Shown: positions 57,212-64,000 of the stretch, piece after piece
Layout: the number at the start of each line of letters is the position of its first letter
Position numbering within the stretch: position 1 is the first letter of the stretch
DNA from: Marinilabiliaceae bacterium JC017
GTDB lineage: Bacteria > Bacteroidota > Bacteroidia > Bacteroidales > Marinilabiliaceae
Reading direction: 5' to 3'
Length of the DNA: 64,000 nucleotides
NCBI GenBank assembly: GCA_004296775.1
Contig: RHGE01000004.1
Coordinates: 62,001 to 126,000 of the forward strand
Notes under the pieces: generated by a model
The model's database searches: none
What the model was told of the DNA's origin: nothing
The model's input: the letters and a program-made list of their open reading frames with translations, nothing else
Position numbers and translations under genes: made by a program

Positions 57212-58033
57212 ATGGCAATAAACTTGGGGATAAACGATCTTAAAGAATTGTCAGAGGTTTTATCTGAAAAACTTGGTCTGGACTTCACACAATATGGCTA
57301 CTCATTTTTCAAACGCCGCTTATCCTATATCTTTGATTTATTTAATATCAAGAAAAAATCCCAATTTCAGGAGCTGTTGAAAGTAAAAGAATTTCATCAA
57401 CAATTCTTCTACAATTTTGCAGTCAACAATACTGAAATGTTTCGTGATCCTGGGTTCTGGCGCTTTCTTAAAACACTAACCCCGGCATTTCAAACAAAGA
57501 ATGAAATTAACATTTGGTTTCCGGAGGCATCTTCAGGAGAGGAAGTATTCAGTTTTCTTATATACGCCAAAGAACAAAACATCCTGGAAAAGGTCAAAGT
57601 CTTTTGCAATCATACTTCACACGAAAAGCTAAATGAAATTGAAAAGGGTATTTTAAAAAACAAAAACCTGGAATTAAATAAAAGCAACTATAAACGTTTT
57701 GAGGGGAAAAGCCAACTTGAAAATTACTTTTCAATAGATAATACAGGTGTCTATTTAAAACCGGAGTTAACTGCTCCTGTTGAAACAATAACTCACTCCT
57801 TTCTGCAAGGAGATACCCCAAAAAATATCACACTGGTAATCTATCGAAACGCTATGCTAAACTACAATAAAAAATACTGCACAAAATGCATGGATGTAAT
57901 CTATGATTCGTTGGTTCCAGGAGGAATGGTTGCCATTGGTATTAAGGAAAGTATGCCATTTCCGTACAATACAAAAATGACCTGTATGAATCAAAAAGAG
58001 ATGGTATTTAAAAAAGACGGATTTTTAAATTGA
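57212..58033 (+). CDS. CheR-like protein with degenerate catalytic motifs
   Basis: A 273-residue homologue of CheR2, five bases downstream of it. The fold is kept (FNIKKKSQFQELLKVKEFHQ, then VNNTEMFRDPGFWRFL). The SAM loop reads WFPEASSGEEVFSFL instead of AGCSSGEE, and the motif IFCRNVLIYF has become VIYRNAMLNYN. The changes suggest weak or lost methylation and possibly a regulatory role for this copy. It stays open over its full length, so it is not a pseudogene in the usual sense. Confidence 0.85.
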   Translation: MAINLGINDLKELSEVLSEKLGLDFTQYGYSFFKRRLSYIFDLFNIKKKSQFQELLKVKEFHQQFFYNFAVNNTEMFRDPGFWRFLKTLTPAFQTKNEINIWFPEASSGEEVFSFLIYAKEQNILEKVKVFCNHTSHEKLNEIEKGILKNKNLELNKSNYKRFEGKSQLENYFSIDNTGVYLKPELTAPVETITHSFLQGDTPKNITLVIYRNAMLNYNKKYCTKCMDVIYDSLVPGGMVAIGIKESMPFPYNTKMTCMNQKEMVFKKDGFLN

Positions 58034-58038
58034 AAAGC

Positions 58039-58620
58039 ATGCTAAGAAACGATAAACGATACAAAGCTGTAGTTATTGGTGGATCGGCAGGTAGTTTTTC
58101 AATTGTTACACGGATATTATCAAAAATTCGTCCAGACTTCCCGTTACCAATCATTCTTTGTCTTCACCGCCTGAAACATGTGCGTTCAGGGCTTGTAGAA
58201 AGCTTAAACCTAAAGTCGAACATAGAAGTTGTTGAACCCTTTGACAAAGATCGAATTGTACCCAACAAGGTATATCTAGCACCTTCAAATTACCATATGT
58301 TTATCGAATTTGATAATTCGTTTTCACTGTCTACTGAGATAGTTTTAAATCACAGTAGACCAGCCATCGATCATACCTTTTCTTCCGCGGCCTATGCCTA
58401 TAGAGATAAACTCATCGGGATTATTTTAACCGGGGCAAATAAAGATGGCGCAAAAGGCATGAAGGAAATAGCCGGTAAAAAAGGAACAACCATTATTCAG
58501 GATCCGGCTACTTGCGAAGTAGATACCATGACAAAATCTGCATTGCGCCTCATTACACCTGACAAAGTATTATCACCGGAAGAAATTATCGACTTTCTAA
58601 ATCAATTACCTAATGTGTAA
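58039..58620 (+). CDS. CheB-type methylesterase domain protein (no receiver)
   Basis: A 193-residue stand-alone esterase domain from ATG 58039 (TTG 58030 is also in frame). The triad positions are visible: AVVIGGSAGSFSIVTRIL (Ser), ILCLHRLKHVRSGLVESL (His) and GIILTGANKDGAKGM (Asp). Without a receiver it cannot be controlled by CheA in the standard way. It is coupled to the degenerate CheR-like gene and to the GAF protein, whose start overlaps its end by eight bases. Confidence 0.9.
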   Translation: MLRNDKRYKAVVIGGSAGSFSIVTRILSKIRPDFPLPIILCLHRLKHVRSGLVESLNLKSNIEVVEPFDKDRIVPNKVYLAPSNYHMFIEFDNSFSLSTEIVLNHSRPAIDHTFSSAAYAYRDKLIGIILTGANKDGAKGMKEIAGKKGTTIIQDPATCEVDTMTKSALRLITPDKVLSPEEIIDFLNQLPNV

Positions 58621-59380
58621 TAAGAACTTTAAAATCGTTCAAAGACAATATTTATTGATCGGAATGGCTATATACGTTCTGGCATTCAGTAAATACTTTT
58701 TCATGCCGGTTCATTTACCCATCGGATTCTTCATTGTTGAATTACTGGCATTAAGCACTATCCTGTTTCTGTTATTTTTTATTGATAAAACTATCGAAAA
58801 TAAAAATATAACCATTCAGAATAATCACAATGAAATAGAAGCCCTCAAAGCAGAAAATTCCAAACTTAAAGGTGAAATTAATCTGCAAAGACAAAAGGAT
58901 GAGGCTGAAAAAAAAGAAAGAGATGTGTTATCCAAAAAATCTCAAAATATCATATCCAAAATTAAAAAGCTAAAGCACCAGAAAACAAAAGCTTCTGGTC
59001 TTATGCATCTTGTTACCGATAATTTTGAAATTATGGCGGCTGTAGGATATCATTACCATGAACCCTCCGGGCAGTTTGTCGTAGAAGGGACGTATGGTAT
59101 TGATGACGGTTTCAATATTGCTCCATTTGAAGCAGGAGAAGGGCTGCATGGACATGTGGTCTCAAATGGTCAACCAATAATATTAACTGACATCCCCAAA
59201 GACTACTTTAAGGTTAACAGCGGATTAGGAGAAGCCCTTCCCAATACCATATATATATTACCGGTTACAGGAAAAAATGGTACAATAGTCGTTATTGAAT
59301 TAGCCACGTTTAAGCCTATTAATATTGACCAAATATGGCCTGAAATAAGTGAAAGCTTTATGGCACTAAAAAATAATTAA
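58613..59380 (+). CDS. Membrane-bound GAF domain protein
   Basis: A 255-residue protein with two TM helices (about 13-31 and 36-57), a coiled coil (about 60-118) and a GAF domain (about 125-250). GAF residues include AGEGLHGHVVSNGQPIILTD and KVNSGLGEALPNTIYILPV, very like those of the 54465 and 59394 proteins. It carries no catalytic domain. It is placed directly before the SiaA-type phosphatase, and the same GAF signature suggests a shared ligand (inference). Confidence 0.85.
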   Translation: MCNKNFKIVQRQYLLIGMAIYVLAFSKYFFMPVHLPIGFFIVELLALSTILFLLFFIDKTIENKNITIQNNHNEIEALKAENSKLKGEINLQRQKDEAEKKERDVLSKKSQNIISKIKKLKHQKTKASGLMHLVTDNFEIMAAVGYHYHEPSGQFVVEGTYGIDDGFNIAPFEAGEGLHGHVVSNGQPIILTDIPKDYFKVNSGLGEALPNTIYILPVTGKNGTIVVIELATFKPINIDQIWPEISESFMALKNN

Positions 59381-59393
59381 TCAGATTTATCAC

Positions 59394-62012
59394 ATGCTTC
59401 CATATAAAAAACTCTCATCAAAAAATCTGAAACGATACTTTTCTTTTTCGGCCCTTACTGAAATAGAATGGTATTTCACCTCTTTATGTCTATTCCTATT
59501 ACTATTAGTCTCATGGTCTGCCATGATATCATTCAAGGGGATAACCTTATCACTTGCCTCCATTTTTTCAATCCACAACTCCTTTTTCATATGGTTTGTG
59601 GACCTCCTCATTATGAGCATCCCTTTATATGTAATTCTTTTTATCAACTACACACGCATTCATACCAACCATCTGAAACAAGAGTTGGTAACACTTCGCA
59701 AGAAAGTAAAAAACAACATTTCCCTTGCCGAACAAATTGGCAGGGGTGAACTCAACAGCATAACAGCTTGTGCGGATGGAGAGCTTACCAATGCCCTCTT
59801 AACGCTTGAAAAGAACTTAAGAAAGACAAAGGATAAGGAAGATTCATATAACTGGATTGCCAAAGGAAAGGATCGTCTATCTGATATTCTCCGGTTACAC
59901 ACCAATGTAGAGAATCTATCTTTTGAGGTGTTAAAGGAGATAATCGAATATTCGGGAGCTATTCAGGGCTCCTTCTTTCTCTTCGAAAACAACCAACTGA
60001 TTAACATTGCTTCTTATGCTTACAATAGAAGGCGTTTTGAAAGACAGATCGTACCAATGGGAAAAGGTCTGATTGGTGCCGCAGCCTATGAAAAGCAAAT
60101 GATCTACCGCACCGAAATTCCCGATGACTATTGTACCCTTACATCCGGCCTGTTAGGTGATCAGAAACCAAAAAGCTTAATCATTGTACCGCTTCTGCAA
60201 GAAGAAGAATTACAAGGTATACTTGAAATTGCTTTTTTAATTCCAAAACTTCCTAAATATGTCCTTTCTTTAGCCAATGAATCAAGTACTATTATTGGTC
60301 GCACTATTTATAATCTAAAAATCAACTCCCGCACATCCAAACTCCTAAAAGAATCCCAGGAGATGACCCTGACACTCCGCCAAAACGAGGAGCAATTGAG
60401 GGAAAATGCAGCAGAAATGCTAGCGACACAGGAAGAACTAGAACAATCGAACAAACTTCTGGAAACACAAATTCAAGAAGTTGAACACGCACAAACCCGT
60501 TTACAGGCATTATTAACAAATGCCTCAGAATTCATCTCCATCTATGATAAAAACCAGGAATTAGTGTTTGAAAGTCCTTCCGTTAAAAGAATTCTTGGCT
60601 ATGATGACGAAGATGAAATCAAAGGGATGGATCCCGATTTATTAACACCCAGGGGTTACAAAACAATCAATAAACTCTTTCAATATTTATTAGAGACACC
60701 TGGTGGTGAGCATACAGCCGAATATACATATCTGAAAAAGAACGGACAGAAACTATTTCTTGAGACCAAAGGTAAAAACCTGCTTCATGACCCGGCGATA
60801 AAAGGCATCATTTTTAACACACAAGATATTACAGAGCAAAAAAGAGCTGAGAAAGAAGAGCGCATGAAAAGCCGGATGCAATCATTATCGGAAAACTCAC
60901 CTGATATGATCATCCGTATCAACACTATGGGAAAGCTTGTTTATGTCAATCCTGCCGTTTCTGTCTTCATCGGCTTACCGGCAACAAGTATCGTAAAAAA
61001 ACGCATCAACGAACTGGATATCGATGAGCGCTTTATTGAATTTGTGCAGAATGCATTAAATGATATTCGCTCCAATCAAAAGGAGATTATCTCGGAAACT
61101 GAAATGTCAGGACCAGATGGTACCCGTATCATGGAAATAAAAGGAATTCCGGAATATAGTGAAGATAAGGAACTGGAATCCGTTCTTTTTGTGGCCCATG
61201 ACATGACGGAATTGAAAAAAATTGAGCAGGAAATTAAAGAGAAAAACAAGAAGATATCCGATTCCATTAATTATGCACAACGCATTCAAACATCCATACT
61301 ACCGGATACCGGATATCTGCAAAAATTCTTTCCCCGCTCATTTATTTTTTACCGTCCGAAAGATGTCGTCAGTGGAGACTTTCCCTGGTTCTTTAAAAAA
61401 GACAACACTTTCTACATCGCTGCGGTTGATTGTACCGGCCATGGCGTACCCGGGGCATTATTGTCCTTTATCGGTTATTTCTTGCTTAATAACATTGTAA
61501 ACACCGACAAGGATCACACAGCCGCAGAGATCTTAGACAAATTACACCACGAAGTCCGGGTCACCTTGAAACAAGATCAGGAGGGTGCAAATGGCCGCGA
61601 TGGCATGGATTTGGCACTCTGTAAAATAAACATCGATACCAAAGAGTTACATTTTGCCGGTGCCCACCGCCCACTCTATCTTGTCAGAGATGGTGAATTA
61701 ATCGAATACAAGGGATCGAGAAAAGGTATTGGCGGAAAGCCACTGGCCAGAAAAATAGAAAAAGACTTTGAAAATAATGTCATCCAGTATCAATCGGGTG
61801 ACCGTATTTATTTCTTCTCCGATGGATTACCCGATCAAACCGGCGGACCAAAACGAAGAAAATACCAATGTAAACGAATCAGAGAAACAATTATTGAAGA
61901 CCCTAGCCATACAATGGCACACTTATCCCGTCAATTCTCACATGAATTTTATGACTGGATGGGAGAAGAAAAACAAGTTGACGATGTATTGTTGATTGGA
62001 ATTGAATTGTAA
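59394..62012 (+). CDS. SiaA-like SpoIIE/PP2C phosphatase with GAF and PAS sensors
   Basis: An 872-residue membrane phosphatase. TM helices at about 28-50 and 65-85, HAMP-like linker, GAF (about 165-305), coiled coil (310-370), PAS (about 375-480), PAS (about 495-610), and a SpoIIE-type PP2C domain (625-872) with ISDSINYAQRIQTSILPD, the metal-binding DVVSGDFPWF, AAVDCTGHGVPGALLSFIG, GRDGMDLALCKI and IYFFSDGLPDQTGG. It should dephosphorylate a Ser/Thr-phosphorylated partner, most likely the SiaC-like protein two genes on or the STAS protein near the operon start (inference). The N-terminal sensors replace the single sensor seen in Pseudomonas SiaA. Confidence 0.92.
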   Translation: MLPYKKLSSKNLKRYFSFSALTEIEWYFTSLCLFLLLLVSWSAMISFKGITLSLASIFSIHNSFFIWFVDLLIMSIPLYVILFINYTRIHTNHLKQELVTLRKKVKNNISLAEQIGRGELNSITACADGELTNALLTLEKNLRKTKDKEDSYNWIAKGKDRLSDILRLHTNVENLSFEVLKEIIEYSGAIQGSFFLFENNQLINIASYAYNRRRFERQIVPMGKGLIGAAAYEKQMIYRTEIPDDYCTLTSGLLGDQKPKSLIIVPLLQEEELQGILEIAFLIPKLPKYVLSLANESSTIIGRTIYNLKINSRTSKLLKESQEMTLTLRQNEEQLRENAAEMLATQEELEQSNKLLETQIQEVEHAQTRLQALLTNASEFISIYDKNQELVFESPSVKRILGYDDEDEIKGMDPDLLTPRGYKTINKLFQYLLETPGGEHTAEYTYLKKNGQKLFLETKGKNLLHDPAIKGIIFNTQDITEQKRAEKEERMKSRMQSLSENSPDMIIRINTMGKLVYVNPAVSVFIGLPATSIVKKRINELDIDERFIEFVQNALNDIRSNQKEIISETEMSGPDGTRIMEIKGIPEYSEDKELESVLFVAHDMTELKKIEQEIKEKNKKISDSINYAQRIQTSILPDTGYLQKFFPRSFIFYRPKDVVSGDFPWFFKKDNTFYIAAVDCTGHGVPGALLSFIGYFLLNNIVNTDKDHTAAEILDKLHHEVRVTLKQDQEGANGRDGMDLALCKINIDTKELHFAGAHRPLYLVRDGELIEYKGSRKGIGGKPLARKIEKDFENNVIQYQSGDRIYFFSDGLPDQTGGPKRRKYQCKRIRETIIEDPSHTMAHLSRQFSHEFYDWMGEEKQVDDVLLIGIEL

Positions 62013-62046
62013 TTATCTTTACGCATTAATAAACCAGTAGGTGAAT

Positions 62047-62619
62047 ATGACAAAAATTAATGAAAGCCAAGGATTTCTGGATTTTGCATATCAGATGTAT
62101 AAATCCATGAAAGCTAACGAAATTAACCTTGTTTACGAGGGTGAAGTAACACAGGATATAACCAAGACTTTTACTTCACTTACTGAAAAAAACCTGGCCA
62201 AAACCGAGGAATCCAACAGTGTTCAACGAAAGGTATTCCAAGTCATGGTCGAATGTTTGCAGAATATCAGTAAGCATGCTGATTCTATCTGTGAAGAAGA
62301 AGAAGACCGCCGTGGCATCGTCATGGTAAGTCATGGAGAAGAGAGTTATAATATTATCACAGGAAATGTGATTAAAAACTCAAAAGTTCCTGAGCTTCAA
62401 AACATCTTAGACTTGGTGAACAGCTTGGATAAAGAAGGATTATCCTCGCTATTCAAAAAACAAATTAAAGAAAGCCGTATTTCCGAAAAAGGAGGAGCCG
62501 GCCTTGGTTTAATTGACATTGCCAAAAAAACAGGCAGCAAATTAACCTACGAGTTTAAAGAACTGAATGAACAAGTAAGCTTCTTCATATTAACAACCTC
62601 TATTAAACGCTCAAAATAA
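62047..62619 (+). CDS. SiaB-like Ser/Thr protein kinase (HATPase type)
   Basis: A 190-residue protein from ATG 62047 (GTG 62041 in frame). VFQVMVECLQNISKHADSI is an N-box-like ATP site and EKGGAGLGLIDIAKKTGSKL the G-box, as in the SiaB/anti-sigma kinase family. The central segment KVPELQNILDLVNSLD is typical for SiaB. In Pseudomonas SiaB phosphorylates SiaC and SiaA reverses it. The order SiaA-SiaB-SiaC is kept here. Confidence 0.88.
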   Translation: MTKINESQGFLDFAYQMYKSMKANEINLVYEGEVTQDITKTFTSLTEKNLAKTEESNSVQRKVFQVMVECLQNISKHADSICEEEEDRRGIVMVSHGEESYNIITGNVIKNSKVPELQNILDLVNSLDKEGLSSLFKKQIKESRISEKGGAGLGLIDIAKKTGSKLTYEFKELNEQVSFFILTTSIKRSK

Positions 62620-62631
62620 AAAAACACAGAT

Positions 62632-63012
62632 ATGGAAGTGATCAATATCAACGGCACAGAAGATACTCCACAAGTTAATCTGGATAAAGACAATGGTATT
62701 CTTGAGATATCAGGACGCTCCTTACCTGAAGATGTAAACCAATTCTATGAACCCATACTTGACTGGATTGATAAGTATGCTGAAGAACCGCTGGGAAAGA
62801 CTGAGTTTACTTTTAAACTGGAGTATTTCAACACTGCATCTTCAAAGATTATCCTGGATATTCTTTTAAAATTTGAAGAAATCGTAGAAAAAGGCAATGA
62901 CGTTGTAATCAAATGGCATTATCACGAAGAAGAAGAGGATATGTTAGAAGCCGGTGAAGAATATGCCGACATTGTTGACATACCATTTGATTATGTAGTT
63001 TACACTGACTAA
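62632..63012 (+). CDS. SiaC family regulatory phosphoprotein (DUF1987)
   Basis: A 126-residue protein of the DUF1987/SiaC family. TPQVNLDKDNGILEISGRSL and FTFKLEYFNTASSKIILDIL match its two conserved segments. The Thr of the NTASS motif corresponds to the residue phosphorylated in Pseudomonas SiaC (family knowledge). In that system unphosphorylated SiaC activates the diguanylate cyclase SiaD. No cyclase is present in this window, so the target here is unknown and may be the ABC protein that follows or a chemosensory component (inference). Confidence 0.9.
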   Translation: MEVININGTEDTPQVNLDKDNGILEISGRSLPEDVNQFYEPILDWIDKYAEEPLGKTEFTFKLEYFNTASSKIILDILLKFEEIVEKGNDVVIKWHYHEEEEDMLEAGEEYADIVDIPFDYVVYTD

Positions 63013-63041
63013 TTCTCTAATATACCATTGAATACTGACTT

Positions 63042-64000
63042 ATGAGTGAAGAAATACTAAAGGCATTGATGCAACTGTTTGGTTTAATTGCCAAGCAGGA
63101 TGGAGGGGTTGAATCTAATGAAACAGAGTATGTACGTTCTTTTCTGAAACATCAACTCAATGCGGAAGCCGTTGAAGAGTATTATTCACTCTTTTTAAAA
63201 CATTCGAAAGATCGAAAGTCCAGAACAGAGACAGAAGGAAAGGTGCGCTTAACCTCCATGAAAGACTCTGTTCGTATTCTGGGTATATGTAAGAAAATCA
63301 ACAAGCAGCTTAATCGGGAACAAAAAGTTGTGGTATTGGTAAGACTTTATGAATTGGTTAATGCCGATCGAAAGTTTACCGACCAGCGCATGGCTATCAT
63401 TAATACGGTAGCCGATGTGTTTAAGCTCCCGAAAAATGAAATAGAAGCAATTGAAGCTTTTACCATTAAGAATGATCCGGAACAACTGGATATTCCGGAC
63501 TTGCTTCTTGTTAATGACCAGCAACTCGAATTAAAGAATGCCCTCCAAATACTCACAGGAGCATTGGATGGTCATATCTTCATTTTAAAGATTGCCAGTG
63601 CAGGCCTCTATTTTATGCGTTATAACGGCTCGCATGAAATATTCCTGAATGGCCTGCAAATAAAAACCAATCGCATTTATCTTTTTCCAAAAGGAAGCTT
63701 CGTGAAGCTTCCGGTTGGAAAACCACTCTATTACACAGACGTGGTCTCCCGTTTCATGGCCGATTCATCCACCCCCAAAATTTCTTATGAAGTAAAAGAT
63801 TTAAAATTTCAATTTAAATCCGGGGGTATTGGCCTTAGAAACATCAACCTGTCGGAAGAACAGGGCAAATTGATAGGTATTATGGGTGCCAGTGGTGCTG
63901 GTAAAACCACTTTGCTCAATGTCCTTTCTGGCACAGAAAAACCAACCGAAGGACAGGTTCTTATCAATGGTTTTGACCTGCATAACGATGCGGAACACCT
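63042..64000 (+). CDS. Partial TerB-like / ABC transporter ATPase protein
   Basis: The frame opens at ATG 63042, 29 bases after the SiaC gene, and runs off the right edge after 319 codons. Residues about 1-145 resemble a TerB-like helical domain (LKALMQLFGLIAKQDGGVES, then ELVNADRKFTDQRMAIIN). From about 245 an ABC ATPase begins (YEVKDLKFQFKSGGIGLRNI) with the Walker A loop GIMGASGAGKTTLLNVLSG. Large ABC-2-type proteins with a TerB front are known in Bacteroidota. The gene is likely part of the same operon. Substrate and membrane part lie outside the window. Confidence 0.85.
   Translation, partial: MSEEILKALMQLFGLIAKQDGGVESNETEYVRSFLKHQLNAEAVEEYYSLFLKHSKDRKSRTETEGKVRLTSMKDSVRILGICKKINKQLNREQKVVVLVRLYELVNADRKFTDQRMAIINTVADVFKLPKNEIEAIEAFTIKNDPEQLDIPDLLLVNDQQLELKNALQILTGALDGHIFILKIASAGLYFMRYNGSHEIFLNGLQIKTNRIYLFPKGSFVKLPVGKPLYYTDVVSRFMADSSTPKISYEVKDLKFQFKSGGIGLRNINLSEEQGKLIGIMGASGAGKTTLLNVLSGTEKPTEGQVLINGFDLHNDAEH

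Noticed and set aside
57212-58033. Pseudogene of cheR
   Set aside because: Motifs are degenerate, but the frame is complete, spacing to neighbours is operon-like and length is kept, so I list it as a divergent gene.

Overview
The window looks like a chromosomal segment of a Bacteroidota bacterium, probably of the Marinilabiliales or a neighbouring order (inference). The supports are an AT-rich genome, promoter-like TAnnTTTG boxes (for example 4508-4515 and 16505-16512), a PorZ-type protein of the type IX secretion system, a GH92 mannosidase, an isolated atpDC pair and many Bacteroidota-type domain families. I saw no tRNA, rRNA, CRISPR array, transposase or phage gene.

Layout. 1-7308 holds the start of a leftward Y_Y_Y-like gene, a tandem UspA protein, rdgB, porZ and a large membrane-anchored protein of unknown function. 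7309-7982 is a gene-free island with a long perfect hairpin, eight CCCGCGG motifs spaced every 20-21 bp, and three REP-like hairpins. 7983-11918 carries a GH92 glycosidase and a lipoprotein of the endonuclease/exonuclease/phosphatase family. 12054-14129 carries a DUF2797 protein and a U32 peptidase.

14188-35519 is a cell-surface glycan region: several GT4, GT2 and GT9 glycosyltransferases (including a GT4-GT9 fusion), hldD and a sugar aminotransferase. It ends in a compact set for CDP-activated phospho-substituents: a cytidylyltransferase-aminotransferase fusion, an opine-type dehydrogenase, a LicD-family transferase, a TagB/TagF-type transferase, and a fused IspD-like cytidylyltransferase/SDR that should make CDP-ribitol. 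The region is interrupted by 24.7-26.2 kb, which holds a 41-bp tandem array, a rearranged duplicated block and a folded palindromic element.

35620-44378 is mostly housekeeping: a SNF2 helicase flanked by 58-bp direct repeats, atpC, atpD, a polyprenyl synthase, an MMPL-type exporter and a chorismatase-like protein.

44598-64000 is one co-directional run of 21 genes with no gap above 82 bp. It combines a complete chemosensory pathway (MCP, CheY, Hpt, CheA, two CheW, three CheR-like, CheD, two CheB) with a STAS protein, a histidine kinase that has lost its phospho-acceptor His, GAF/PAS sensors and a SiaA-SiaB-SiaC-like phosphatase/kinase/target module. A YfiR homologue opens it and a TerB-ABC protein runs off the right edge. 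No flagellar gene and no GGDEF cyclase is present. This merger of chemotaxis-type and partner-switching signalling, and the phospho-polyol glycan cluster, are the best candidates for an under-described system.
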